This document shows positions 12,291 to 26,285 of a stretch of DNA of 64,000 bases, one piece after another. The first letter of the stretch is position 1; the number at the start of each line of letters is the position of its first letter. The stretch spans positions 1,059,201 to 1,123,200 of the forward strand of contig VUYV01000044.1 of assembly GCA_008711295.1 (NCBI GenBank), written 5' to 3'. A model generated the notes under the pieces. The model worked only from the letters and a program-made list of their open reading frames with translations. It ran no database searches and had not been told where the DNA came from. A program made the position numbers and the translations under genes. This stretch comes from Anarhynchus alexandrinus (lineage: Eukaryota > Chordata > Aves > Charadriiformes > Charadriidae).

Positions 12291-12452
12291 TTTGTCTCAT
12301 CTACTTTCCTGTAATTCAGAAACTCTTTGGGATGCAGTCTGACTATCTGGTATTGGACCCATTCCCTCAGTTGGTCTACAGGCAGTGGGAAAACAGCATG
12401 TTCTAACACTGAAGGCAAGCAATTGCAACAGGAAAACCAGGCTAGAGAAAAC

Positions 12453-12534
12453 AGTAAGTATTCATAGACAGAGGAGTCAACCAGACCTAGATAAGTAAGT
12501 ATTCCTAGAAAGAAGAGACAACTAGATCTACATA
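12453..12534 (+). repeat. 41-bp tandem duplication (2 copies)
   Basis: Two adjacent 41-bp units start AGTAAGTATTCATAGACAGA and AGTAAGTATTCCTAGAAAGA, with 7 differences by eye. A third start (AGTAGGTAAAG) follows at 12535. Confidence 0.8.
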
Positions 12535-12545
12535 AGTAGGTAAAG

Positions 12546-15500
12546 TAGTTAGTAGCCAGAGATTCCTTCCTCTAGTTACCATCTTCCTTAATTCAGTTAA
12601 CTGAAATAACATATATATGATTAAAGATTTTCTGTGATAGGAAGAGGTTAGAAAAATAGACATTATCAAATATACACTCAATGTTTTTATAATACACAGA
12701 ATACACTTAAAAGAAAATGAACAGAATATTAAAGTGTCATCTTAAGTTACATCTGCCTATGTTGCTGCCAGTATTTCTTCATACACAATAGAAAACACTC
12801 AAAATCTTGTCTGCCCACCTGATGTGATCTTGCCAATACAACAGTATTACATAGTGGCACCTAAACAGAGACTTACCATGTTCGTCTGTCAGCAAAGTTT
12901 TTAAACTAAACTTAAAACTTAAAATCTATAGATTAGAAGTTTGTAAGTAAGATTCAGTGTCTTTATCAATAGTTTCAGGGGCAAAACAGGAAAAAAAAAA
13001 TGAGGCAAAAATCTGGAATCTCAAAATTCTAAAGCTCTGGTCCCTAACAAATCAGTTTAAGGATATAAAGAAACATGAAAGCCTCAGGTTAGTCTCCACT
13101 GCTCATGTTTCACAATTTCAAACTCATTCTTAGAAATTATACAGTTTGCTCATTTTCCCGTTAGCTAAGAAACCTAGTTATCAGTCCTGGTATTCTTGTG
13201 ATTGACCACTCTTACCCTGACTTTTTTCAGTGGGAGCCAGTGTAAGAAGGTGGTCATCTGTTCAAAATCACAGTGTGATTCATTAGAAAGCAGCAGTACC
13301 TGACCTCTGCTTTGAGTAGCTAAGTAACAAGGTGCAAAACATTTGCATGTAATGTTATCCATCTCATTTTACACATGTACCAACACAAGCATACACATGC
13401 AGAGCAACAGGGAACAAGGTTCAAGAATACCTGATTCCTCTTGTTTCTGTGACAAAACCCTTCCCTGGTGAAAAAAATTCAAACCTCACCTCCCTTAAGA
13501 ACAAAGTGCACGTCAAACTTGGGGTTTTTTTTAACAATAAAAATCTCATCCAATGTATCTTTAACTCAAAAAATCAAATCTACTGAAACCAAGGATTGCA
13601 CTGCACATCCACTTCTCTATCTAAACTGAGAATGAACAAGAGAATTAACCTAAAGGACAACTGTTACTTATGTGACAGCATACTGCAAGATGCTAAGACG
13701 TTATGCTGATCTTGATGGTATAAGAATCAAACAGGAACTGAATGGTTTCAACACTTCAAAAAAACCATTCCAAAATTTGAGTCACCTAAGGTGAGCAAAC
13801 CCAATGGCTACCAGGCTTGCTGTATTCTGGGATATGACAAATGATCTCATCTTTCCAACACACTTGCTCCAGATTTCTAGACAAGTCATGAATTTACAGT
13901 ACACCCAAAATTGGTGCATGGTCTATTTGCAGCACAAAGCTTATATCAACTCTACTTCCCTTGATGTTCTCTCATCTGTATCTGTCAACGCAAAGGCCTT
14001 ATCACAATGCATTGACAAGCATTTATCCATATTTAGTTAGCTACTTTCACATTTTCCCTTTATTCTTATTCTTCAGTTCTGTTCTCCTTTTATTGCTCTC
14101 CAGCATATCTGGTACACTGCAAATACTCAACAGAGTACACTGAATCCATGAACTTTCACTTTGAAAAAAAAAATGAAGAAAAAAACACAGTATGCTACAC
14201 AGAGCCCACATTGTGTAAACTCATATTCTTCCAGTCAGACCTTAATTCAAATTACAGCATTTTAGGAAACACTAGCTTACAGTTTCTGAATAGCTGACTG
14301 TCAGTCATCTAATATGAAAAGTTGTTTACCATCCTAAGTACCTTTGCCCTTTATAAAAATACTTTTCTTTGCAATTATACATGAATGTAAAACATTTAAG
14401 TGAGCCACATACCTAATTCCTAGAATACAAGATTTCCCCCTCACTCATGTGCATTATATTTCAAAACTAAGCAAATTTCAAGCTTTTGATACTGCTTGCA
14501 CTATTGCTTGAAAAAGGCCCAACAACTTAATTTCCAAACTAAGGAGCACCTGAAAAACAAAAAGCATAATAGAAGGCACTTTTAACATATAACAGAATTC
14601 AAGCAGTGAGGCTGTAATTAGTATTTTATTCTGAGCTCTGTAGAGCTTAGCACGCAAAGTTTGATCACTCACAGGGATCTGCTCACCTAAACATCTGCCA
14701 ATAGAGAGATGTTAAAGTGAAAGCCATCCTAGCACTTATGGCAGCAGCATATACTCACAGCAACACAATCTCCTTAGCGTGACTTTGGAAACACCAAATA
14801 ATGGTTATTGACATTTCTAACAATGAAAACTTTGAAGTTTTATTTTTATGTATTTTCCACTTATGCACTAAATGCTATAGGGTTTACCCATGCACGGTCC
14901 TTGGACAAACCTAACTGAACAGCATGACTAAGCAGATAGGGTTATACTATTACTTTAAACTGTACGAAAAACAACTGGGTTATATTTGGTAAGCAATATA
15001 CTGCTGTGTCCCTTCATTAATGAGTCTCAACTGGATAAGATGCCAGGCATACAGTTTTCTGCTGTCACACTAGGAAGCATATCCATTATACATCTGTAGC
15101 ATTTTTTTCTGTTTCAGTTACTACTGCTGTTCATTTAGGTCACAAAGTACAACATTGTGTTTTCAGAGCCCAAGGTTGTTTCCCTGGGTTGGTGGATAGC
15201 TAGATATAAGTATAGGTTGCAAATGCCCTTTCTACTTTAGAAGCAGCTTAATGTGAGTATATATGGGTGCGTGTGTCTGACCCAATGCAAAACTGGGAAT
15301 TAAAAAAATCCTCTTGAAATCCTGTACATCTCTTGTGAAATTTAAAAGAAAAAAAGTGAATCATAGCTTGTCCTTTGAACCTCTCCAGGAACAAGTATCA
15401 CCACATACTGCACTCTCAAAAAGAAAAATATGGGATCTACAAGACTGTTTTGAGCTTTCAAAGGAAGTATGCCCTGAAAAGCTCAATAAATGAGCCAAAG

Positions 15501-18500
15501 TTTATATGCAAGATATTCTGTGAAACTGTAGCTTGGAAAATTCTAGCACAGAAGAAATGAATCCTTTAGCAAAAGTCTTCATTTCTAGAACAAATAAATG
15601 GAAAAAAGGACAAGAGGTACAAATCACAAAGCAGCCAGGTTCATGTATTTAAGAAACAGACATTTAAAAAAAAAAGTTTTGGGGGTCATCTTCTTAAACA
15701 GTTTCAGGAGGAAAGCTTTTTATTTCAAAGCAGCAGAGAGTGAGTGCCAATATTTCTTTAAAGAAATGAGCCTGACATTGCATATTTATCAGGCACTCTA
15801 GGGATTTGTACAGCGAATACATGCCAGATATTTTAGAGAAAAGATACTAATCTGTTTATACTCCTGTAAACCATACTGCTGTGAGCAGGCACAACAGCAG
15901 GCACAGTACATACACTGGCCTTATGAGGCAACTATGAAGCCCTACAAGATAGACTATTGTCCATATTCTGACTTAGATAGCAAATTCATTTTATATATTG
16001 ACTGTTTCCTTATTTTCTTGGTACAACTGTAATCAGGAGTCTTGTTAACTTAAAAGCAAAAAGAAAACACAGTGGAAGGCTTGTTAAGGGGCTGGTTTAT
16101 GTAAAAAGCCACCCAGAAAGCAGATAATTCAACCTGTATTTTTTGTCCTCCAGCCTCACACTTATTGTTTGTAATCAATGAGATGAGAGCAGAGGCTGCA
16201 TCTTTTTATGCATTTCTGTGGGACTTAGCATCTGAAGCCTTCATTAAAATACTGTCTCTTTTGGCTCTTCTGATATAAAAATTCATCATTTAGAAGATAA
16301 AATACTACAAAAAAAATTTAACAGCTGTAAGGTGTAACAGACCTGCAAAGAAAGAAATCCATTTCAAATGCCCTTTGAAATGTAGTGGTATTTGTTAGAG
16401 TGGAGACTGATATGCCAGGCTTGCATTTTTGCCCATACCTGTCATTTCCAACAGCGTTCACTGCTACCCTAACTGAATCAACTCCTTCATTCCTCATCAA
16501 CGCACACTTTTGTCTGTGAAGTATGAGGCTGTTTTCATGATTTATTTATTTCAAGTCATTTGGTAGTAGCTAGAAAGTCAATAGGTGCATGTTAAAATGA
16601 TTTTTCTTAATTATTTAAGGCTTCAGAAGGTTTTTTCAAAGAAATCTTAACATGCATTGAACATTTACTAAATAATGCTCAAAGAATAAGAACCTTACAG
16701 TCTGTTTAAAAATAAATAAGGGACCTGACAAGCTAACTTTGAGAATAACCATCAGAATAACTAAGATTCCTAGGAACAGTCTGCCTCTCCTGATACAGGT
16801 TCCTACTGTTGCATATTGAGTAAAACCCATTGATAGCGGTGCACTGACACTGACAGATAAGCAACAATGAAGATGTATGGCCACCCTCTTCTAGCCTTTG
16901 GCGTTGAAATAACGTCCATTGCGTGATTAATGGACACTGCATTTATGAAAAGGTGCTGTCATCATTTAGGATTTCTGAAACAATGTCTGTTCCAACATGT
17001 TTTTAATGCAGCTGAGGTCAGCACTGAAAGATGTCAACTGAACACTAGGAACTCCGGAAGCAGCTCCTGAGAGACAACCAGTAGTGAAGATGCAGTTGAC
17101 GTTCAACAGCAGAAGGCATCTAGCTTGGAACTGTAACTCTCTTCCTGATATTGAAGGTGTGTGCAAATCAGTAAAACAATATAATGGACTGAAATGAAGT
17201 TGGCTCATAAAGAGTACACAAAGTGAGAGTCTTCTAGTAAGATGAGATAAATGAATTGTTATTGAGTAAACAAAATGTTACTGCCCAGGAGGACAGAGCA
17301 GCATAAACTGATCAAATGCTCATTCTGCTCTACAGAGAAATACATTAATGCAAAACCCTTGTCAATCAGAAATTCCAGATGAGCTGATCAATGTTTAAAG
17401 AATGAGAAATTTCTTATCCACCAAATTTTCTGGTAGAAAATTTCTCTTAGGTATAGCAACACCATTCATATAAAACAGAAGTTTAGACTGTTTAGAATGA
17501 CGCCAGAACTGATCCAGTAGCAACCTCCCACACAAAAAATGCCAGCACAGACAAATTTTAACTTGCTTTGCAAATCATCATGTGTCTCATGCTTTTTTCA
17601 GGAATGTCAGTACGGGACTTTGAGGAAGAAAATTTGTTTTGTACTTTGTAAGAAATTTCCAGGATGTCCTGTGTGTCAGCTGCTGAGAGATTTTAATACC
17701 TTGCAGCAATTTTGAGACCATGAGTCATTCTGAGAGAAGCAAGATGAACAGGATTTGATTGACATGGTTACCATGTTATTTGAGATTCCATGAAGTCAAG
17801 CCTTCCAGATAAGCAGTAAGGGTTCTAACATGATGTAGAAACTATTTCCCAGTATGCACAGAAAGAACTCGCCTTGAGGAGACAAAATCAAGCAACTTTT
17901 GCTGCAGACAAAAGACATAATATACTTTATGTGCACAAAGGAAAAACTATACCAAACAGTGATTATCATTACCTTTTTGAAAGTTGAATTTGATTATCTA
18001 GTACGTTGACTTACCAACACCTGAAACTTTATCACAAGTGTGTTTGCCCAAGGAACACATGGAAAAACTATGCCCATATTTCTAAGATGCTTAATTGTAG
18101 ATCTGCAATTACTCATGACAGAGAAGGTTAATAGAATCCACTTGTTACCGCTACCATTTACCATAGCTGCTAGATATCAAAATTGACCTCCCTGTAAAAT
18201 GGTGGTTTCATCACAATGCTCCTCAGTGTGAGCAGAGACCTGCAACACGATGCTGCCTTTGTAGCGAAGGCTGAGCTCTACCTGCTTTTTTAGCTAATAC
18301 TTCCCTGTACTTCCCTGAGCCCCTCTGAATTCAGATGCATAAAAAGGGGTGGAAGCAGCCTCAGAATAAAGGTGAAAAAGGTCTCTCTCCATTCCACTGC
18401 ATCATATCATACAACAGACACACGCTGCCACAATATGGAGCTGCTGGCAGGGATGAGCACACTGTCCGTTGTGAAGTGTCATACACTCTTCTCCAGCTCC

Positions 18501-21500
18501 CCACACCTGACATTCAGAGTCAGAGGTTAAAGACAACCTGTGGTCCCGTACTAACAACACAGAAATACCAACACGACAGAGAAGGAATGAGAATTAGAGG
18601 ATTAAAGTCCTCTAACCTGCTCTCTTCCTCTCTGTGCCAACTCTGTAAACTGGTGATTCTTATTTAGTGTCTGTGTGAGAAGGGACAGTTTGTACAGAAT
18701 CAGTGTGTGACCTCAGGAAAAGAAAATCCGTATTTTTCCTGTTTCTCAAACTTGGAAAGTAAAAGGTAATTTTTTTTTTATAAAAGGGTTTGGTTTTTTT
18801 TTTTAACTATAAATCTTCATTTAGCTATTGTGAGATCCTCAAACGGAGTTTGAACATGAAATCCTTTCTTTTATAATGCTTGAGGGAAAAGATTCTGCAT
18901 TTTAAGGAGTTCCTTGCAAGGCACTGACAGCCTTTCCAGAAAGAACCGGGCAGGGGCATACCACCTCGTGGCTGTGTGCAGGATTCTCCCTGGCTAGTTC
19001 CAGGCAGTATGCTATTCACCTGAGCCCTGATAAATCACAGTCACTTTAAAACATAGGAAATGTTTTCCTATTTATATGTCTGATCCCCTGATGATTCATC
19101 TGCATAGGGAATGAAGAGTTCATCTGCCCTTCATTTGGTCACAGATTGCCTGAAGCACTCTTTATACTTCAATACAGAGTGAGCCCATTGAGAGGAAAGA
19201 CAGACACATTCCTTTTGCTTGGTCAGACTCTAAGCCCTCAACATGAGGGTCTGTGGAGTGCAAGTCAGACTGTTCTGTTAGATCCCAGTATTAGGTTTCA
19301 CAAGTAGTCCAAGCATTTGTGAAAAGCCTGATTTGTGGCAGAGCCTAATACAGAATACTGAAAGAGCTGCTGTGAGAAGAAATCCACAAAAACTTTCCTC
19401 ACAACAGGGAGATAAAGTCTGTTGTCCAATTTTGATGGCACTTGCTTGGCAGCACTGGTGCGTCTGCAGGGTCAAATGTCCCAAGACTTATCCTTGCTTT
19501 AGGGAAGTCTTTCTGTGAGAATCTTCACATCCAGGTTAAGCCTCACAGAATAGAGCTGCAGCTCACAGTGAGACTTGAGGAATTCCACGTGTCCAACTTA
19601 AAAGTCTGTATCTTAACAGTGCCCATAGCCCTCTGACCTGGCTCCATGCTTTCCCATCTTTCCTGCTGCTGCAGTAAGGCATAGAGGTGATGTACCAAAT
19701 GGAAGGGGGAGCAAGAGTTCTCTAGTCACTCTTCAGAAGAAAATCGGTGGAAGCTCATATAAGAAGTCACTACTCACTAAAATGAATAAAGGTTAAAGAC
19801 AAAATAGTTGAGAGAAGTTCAGCTGGCAACTTATTTCACTGCTGAAGGCAAAAATTTTGATGTCCTGAGCTGCAGCATGGACCACAGTCCCAGAGTCTCT
19901 AGCAAGAACACTGATCCACCTTCAAATTCCACATGTATGAAGGAAGAGTGATGAGATACACTACAGCAGGATATACGTTTTGTTTTCTGAAAATAGAAAT
20001 CTAAATTTGTTTTGGGTTTTTGTTGTTTGTTTTTTTTTTTTAAATAATCTTACATCAAAAGTATCCCTGGTGGTAGTTTACTGTGAGAAAAGGTCAACCC
20101 AAGAACGTGTCTGCCAGAACATATTTGTCCCAGCTACATTCCAAACTGGCAGAAAGACAGCAATACTTAAGATGGATCAAATAAATCTAAACTGTTCATA
20201 TAGACAGTAAATAAATCCATGAGTTTAGATCCCTTCCCCTAAAACAGCTCCAAAAGGCAGCAAAGGCCAGAAAAGATGAGAAAGAGGAGAAATCAGGCAG
20301 AGAATTAAAGCCAACAAGAAACAACAGACTGCATGTAATAAAATTTAATACAGTGCAGTTCCATTCAAATGGACCTAGGAGTTTAATGATACAGTCTGAC
20401 TGATCATATCAAACATAAGTGAACTGCCCAGGAACATAGATAACACCCTACTCAGCAGGATTAGGAAGCAAATCAGTCACAGCCTTTGTTTGCAATGTCT
20501 TCCTGCTCTTTACTGGTAGAATACTGTTTCTGACAGTGCTTTTGCAAGCTCTTCAAGAAAGCTTCTTTTTATTTCTTGCACCGCAGTTCATTCAAGAATA
20601 TTAAAGAAGGGGTGGATTAACTATTTGACAGTAATTGGGAAACACCTCAGGATACAAGTTCTGTTCTTCCAAGGAAAAAGGGTTAAAAATTAAAATAGCT
20701 GATTTTAATGAGACTGAAAGATCAATATCAGACCCCACGGCAAATTAATAGTATGTGTAATAAATGAAAAGAGGTTGCTGCCAGACTGATGAAAAGGGTC
20801 ACTGGGCAAGGGATCTAGGGATCCAAGATGGCTGCAGGCCATTCTGTATCAGCTTCCTGACCTCACTGTGAAAGTGAATTAAATATCAGAACCACTAGAC
20901 AAAATTAAATGTACAGCATCTCTATAGTTCCACAGAGAAGTCATGAATCCTCCGGAAGAGATCTGTATAAGTGGTTTCCATATATTTATGGAAGACATAC
21001 ATACATATCAGCTGAGTGGATTCCCTATAAGTACTTGGGGTGAGGAGAGTACAAGAGTAATAGATCAGAGCAGGAATTTCTCTGAAGAGCTAATAGGTCA
21101 TGTGAAACATAAGGAGTGAAGAGATCTCAAAGTTAAAGGTTTTTTTTTTTATAGGGAAGAAGCAAGGAAGCATACACAAGAGACATGATGGTGATAATGA
21201 AACCCAGAACAGTGATGATGCATCCCATTAAAAACCACAGGATGAATTTAAGCATCTAGCTTTAAGCATCTAACTGTGTGAGAAGCTGGCACTGAAAATT
21301 AAGATAGTGATGAGTTCTTGAATTCAAAATAGTTGAAGTTACCCAAGAATTCTCATACTAAAGACAGACCAAGTCCTAACACCAAGTTTTTGTTTATTCA
21401 AAGGTGGAAAGAAAAAGACAGAAGCTTCACCACTGTTCTATTTTTCCTACCAAACATAGAGCTTTTGGAAGTCTTCAGTTTGCCAGTAGAGATTTCTTCA

Positions 21501-24500
21501 CCGAAAGAGGTGGCTGCAGCCCCACATCTATGGAGATGCTGCTCTGTGCCGCACCTTAGAGACTTCCTGCTATTATGTCTGCCCCAGAAAAGATTTCTGC
21601 ACTTCCCTGAGCTTGTTCACACCCACACACTTTTAGCAACGCAGACATACTTCAGTATGTAAGGATGGCTTGAAGATACCTTAGACATTATTCTTTGCCA
21701 GGCTGCAAATTTAAAACTCAAAATACAGGATTTCAACCGAAATCCACAGCACTATTTCCTGCAGGAGCTGGGCTGTCCTGGAAGGTTTTATTCTCCAGTA
21801 TAGACTACTACTAACTCTGAAGCTACAGCTACAAACAGCCAACAAACCTTTTCTAATAATGCAACAGTGACACACTCTCCATTTCTGTATATTTTTATGT
21901 TCTTTGATGAGCAAGGTAAGGAAAGCTGTTGCGTCTCTAGTTAAGTCTTCTTCGTCAATAGCCCAGTGAAGAATTAACTTAGAAATGCTAGGCATTGTTG
22001 AGCATCTGTCATTAAATTACTCCAATTATTCCACAGAAGCTTTAACTTTTAAATTATCACCTTTGCCTTATGTCCTTGAAAAGTTTCTTCACTCTTTAAG
22101 CAATATCCCTTTTTCTCCCCATTTTAGTAAGTATAATTACCATCTCAGTCCCATATTACAAAACTCATCTACATCAGCCCTTTGGTACCATTTAAACATT
22201 TGAATATTGGCATCCTTGTGTGCACATTCATAGTAATTGATATTGGCTATTTTTTCTTCTCTGCCAAACAGTGTTAAAACTGTAAACTGTACAAGAAGCA
22301 CCCAATTTTAACTACGAAGTTCACATACTGATTTCCTTATGCAGCATGTATTCGATACTACAGAATAACTGGACCACAACAGGCAATGATGAGGAGGTAA
22401 GATGTCTTTCACTGCATTTTAAACTGGCTGCAGCGGATGCCTTTTTTAGTCCTTGGAAGATTGATGATTCCATTATTTGTAGTACTCAGCAATAAATCTC
22501 TGAGTTTAGGCTAAAGTGAGCACTTTTCCCTACTTTGCGTCTTCCATTACACTGTTATTCATCATGTTTAATCATTCATTTACCTCTGACTGCTACTGCA
22601 CTTGGGGAGGACTGGCACATTATTGATTTTTGACTTTTACCCTTTAGAAGCTGGGTAAAGGGCTTTGCAACTGCTTAATCAAAAGTGACATGACCAGGGC
22701 AGGGGAGATGCAGACCTTGGGAAACAGCAGCTAAACAACGTGCCAAGTTATGACGAAATGAAATTAAGAATCAACAAAGAAAGCAAATTATAATAAACTG
22801 AAAATTAAAGTGGATACCCCCAAGAGACCATAAAGTACGAAGCACTCCTCTGCCTAGCAAAACACCTTTCTGGGAAAGGGGAGACTAAGATTAAGCAGGA
22901 AGATTTACAACTTCCAATTCCCACAAAAAGAAAAATGCCAAGCCATTGTCTGTTACAGAAGTGTCAGATAACATAATTTGGCTGAAGTATATTCTCAGTT
23001 GCTTATAAGCCTTTTGCCTCTAATAGAGCATCACTTCAGCACCCAACTAGCAAGCATGCAACAAGAATAACACATAATGTAATATTTTGATAGCTGGCTT
23101 CTTTTCTGCTTACCAGAAAAGTGAGATTTTTAAGAAAGCCAAAAGAACCCCATTCATACCTTGAAAAAAAAGTGCAGATAAACCCTTAACTTCTGCTATG
23201 CTATCTAGCAAATTATGCAATAAACAATAGATGTAAGCACAGTTATTGACTCCATATCAACAGCATGGTAATGCTGGTTTCATATTTTAGAAAAGAGGTG
23301 AAAAAATAAAAATGCATAAGATAGTCGTTAAAATTGTCCAGCTTCTTGTATACCCCAGTTACATATACATTCTCTCTTTAGAGAGGAGGAACCAAAAGTG
23401 AGCAAACTTGTGGACTTAAAAATGAAAAAGCTCAAGCTCCTATTGCTCTTTCCTGGAATCCTCAGGATCTTTTTTTTTTTGTTTTTGTGTGGCCCTTGAT
23501 ATCATCATCCTGTTTATCCTAAGTTATGCCACCCCAATTCCATTAACCTCAGTGTAGAATATCATGCCTTATCAAACCAGTGTGGCTTTTTTTTTGGTTA
23601 AATATATATTGATTACCATTTTGCCCACATTATACGGTCAGAAGAACAACTATAAATCAAATAAAATTCAAGTAGCAGGTATCTCTTGAACTAGTTCCCT
23701 GACACATTTTACCCTCTGCTGCTCTGAATTTTACAAGTCATCTCAGCAAAGGTATGAAGAGAAACCTCTGCTTGTTACATAGTAGTCACAGTAAGATAAA
23801 TAAGTAGAAGTCTGTTCATAATACCAGTCCAGTAGTGCAAGTCATGCTGGCCTCTTCTGTTAATATTAAAGCAACACGTCCACTTTCTTTCTCTTGAAAG
23901 ACATTATCCATCACCTACTAATTCCCATGTAAATGTATGTCACTGGTATTAATTTCACATTTTACAATAAGATCCCCAATGATTTCAGATATCCACAGTA
24001 AATGCAATTGCATTCTGTAAGCTTCAAAGACAACTCAGAACTGTGAAAAGGAAGCCATCACAACAAACACGCCTGAGTCAATTTCTTATTTTACAGATTT
24101 TGGATCAAATGAGATACCTGAATGGAACTAAGAGTTCTTGAACAAGGTTACTCATGCTCATAACTCTTCTCTGAGCTGTAGCACACACACATTACCTGGG
24201 ACAAGAGTTAGCTAACCCTTATTGCATGTAGTGGGATCTGTGCTCTTATTCTGAGCCACAGTTTCCAAATGTCTTCAATTCAAAAGAATGGACTTGGGTA
24301 TTTAAATATTTTTCCTCCTGTGGTAACCTTTTGAATCTTTGACAACATGAGCTGATTCTAAGAGGTACCATCGCCCACACAAAACATAACAGCAAGATGA
24401 CCACCATAACACGAATGAGAAAAATTAAATATTTTGGAACTTGAATAATTTTGTTAATAATTAAGGGACTTTTTGTTAGGAGATCTTTGCTTGGAAGCAC

Positions 24501-24550
24501 AGTTCAAATTTAATTTTCCACTAATACCAACTTCCTACTGTTGGTTTGGG
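12546..24550. other. Long non-coding region without recognised genes
   Basis: I find no supportable gene in about 12 kb. Weak items: a possible second MIR-like remnant at 13320-13470; T-rich tracts with G's at 18768-18806, 20005-20042, 23470-23490 and 23587-23596; a repeated TTTAAGCATCTA at about 21246-21272; and minus-strand exon-like strings at 16427-16510 and 14478-14560 with fair acceptor sites but no recognisable protein. Open frames such as 18335-18667 and 21333-21662 show no domains. Confidence 0.45.
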
Positions 24551-24558
24551 ATATTAAC

Positions 24559-24638
24559 AGACCGAACTTCGGAAGTGCTGAGCACTCCACCAAACATAAT
24601 TGAAACCATACATGCTGAGCACTTCTGAAAGTTAGACC
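24559..24638. repeat. Palindromic foldback remnant (amniote MITE-like)
   Basis: The arm AGACCGAACTTCGGAAGTGCTGAGC (from 24559) pairs imperfectly with GCTGAGCACTTCTGAAAGTTAGACC (to 24638) around a loop of about 28 bases. The core TTCNGAAGTGCTNAGCA pairs over about 15 of 17 positions. The words GTGCTGAGCAC and TGAGCACTTCTGAAA resemble a palindromic dispersed repeat that I recall as common in turtle and crocodile genomes. An open frame across it on the minus strand (24535-24756) is a by-product of this structure. Confidence 0.55.
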
Positions 24639-25329
24639 AGTGTCTTTCACTCAGACTTTCTCTCTTATCATCTGAAAGAGAGATAAGACTACTATTTAAC
24701 GGACGGATTTTTGGCGCTGCATGGCACATACAAGATATTACCTTAAAACTAAACATTACAGCAATAAGAGAGAATTCTATTCCCTACGTCTCTGCCACAC
24801 ATAGCATCATTACCAAAAGTTAAGGAAGAACAGAGATGTGTGGATGGGAGGAAGAGGAGAGAAGGAGATGGCTAAAGCCATCCCAAAGACCCAGCAGAAA
24901 GATACTTGGCTGGAATGAACTGTCATTGTTTCAGTGATGTGATTTAAACAAAGCTATGATGGCCAAAAACACCTGAAGGACTTTCAACACATCCCTGCTC
25001 TTTTACAGAGAAGTGCTACACCATTTAATTTAACTTTTGAGCTATGATGTGATTTTCCTTTTTTTTTTTTTTCCTCTTTTGCATCTATTTTATTTTGTCT
25101 TCTCTCAGTTTTGCATCTGCTCTCTGCTTGGTAAAACAGAGCACAGACTGAGGCTCATTCTTCACTGGGTTATGCCAGTTTCAAGCTATGGTGACTAAAC
25201 TCACGAATACAGAAGTTAGAAAACAAGACAGTCAGTAATACACAGATAAATATGAAGTATTGGAAAACAATCCATGTTATAGGCCAGAAGTCACTGCCCC
25301 ACAAATTTATTAAAAATACTTGAAGCAGT
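24639..25329. other. Non-coding spacer
   Basis: Unique AT-rich sequence with a T-run at about 25058-25071. No gene or repeat family is recognised. Confidence 0.4.
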
Positions 25330-26285
25330 CAGGGGACATAGTGATTAGAGTGATCTCATTAACAAAGCATACCTGTTTCCAAAAAAGTTCTCAACAAAAT
25401 GTTTTTAAAGTAACTAAGCTGTCATGGGATGAACAGGAGTCCTAGCATGTGACTTAAGTGGCTGAAACAGGAAATGAAAGTTCAAAACAGATTGTTAGCT
25501 TACATGGTGGAGAAGACCTTTAGAAGCGACCTGTGGGAATACATATTGGGACCCACACTATAAAATATATTAGTGTCCTAGGAACAGATGAAAAAGTGAG
25601 ATGACAACATTTGTTCACACAACAATTATTCAGGGTAGGTTAAATTTAACAGAAAATTGCAAAAGAATTTCATAATATTGAGTAATTGGCAATAACAGGT
25701 GAAATTCAAAGTCAATAATGTAAAGTAATGTATATGGAGAAAAACAAGATTAAGTACTCATACTCAGTGAAATCTAAAGTAGGTATCAATTTTCAAAACA
25801 GACTTTCACTTGTGACAGACACACTGCGAAAAAGTAATCTCAATGCCCAATGCTGAACAACACAACAGAAAACAACAGGAATGGACTACAGAACAAAACA
25901 GAAAGCATAACTACATCACCATATTGATCCCGAATTTTCCCACATCCTGAATATTATACACAGTTCTGTTCTCCTCCCATGTCAAAACACTGTACCACTA
26001 GAAAGAGTATAGAGAAGAACAACAGAAAAAAAAGAGATAACCAAAGATAAGGAATGTCTTCTGTAGGAGGACATACATGAGAATTTGGTGAAGATGGGGT
26101 AGAAGATAGCAAATAGAATGGGGTATATGATAAAAATAATACATAAAAGCATGGAGAAGGTGAAGAGGGAATGATTTTTCACCACTTTTAAGAACCAGAG
26201 GAAACAGAATAAATTATTAAGCAATATATTTAACACTTCTTTTCCCCCACATATTGCATTATTAAAATGTGTAACACTAGCAAAA
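25330..26285 (+). mobile_element. Ancient CR1/L3-type LINE remnant (reverse transcriptase C-terminal half)
   Basis: The nucleotide pattern follows the conserved 3' half of old amniote CR1-like LINEs, in order: TATTGGGACCCACACTATAAA (PQGS-LGPxLF region), GAGATGACAACATTTGTTCACA (catalytic FADD region, degraded), TTATTCAGGGTAGGTTAAAT, TGGCAATAACAGGTGAAATTC, AATGTAAAGTAATGTATATGG, CCACATCCTGAATATTATACACA, AGAGTATAGAGAAGAACAACA, CATGGAGAAGGTGAAGAGGGA and AAGAACCAGAGGAAACAGAAT. All frames are broken. It is clearly older than the other CR1 pieces and probably predates modern birds. Ends are approximate. Open frames inside it, including 25982-26236 on the minus strand, are shadows. Confidence 0.8.

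Noticed and set aside
13320..13470. Possible second MIR-like SINE (ATCTCATTTTACACATG ...)
   Set aside because: A few words fit the family order, but divergence is too high to separate from chance by eye.
24535..24756. Minus-strand exon-like frame after a strong TCTCTCTTTCAG acceptor
   Set aside because: Most of the frame is explained by the palindromic repeat remnant at 24559-24638, so the open frame is probably accidental.
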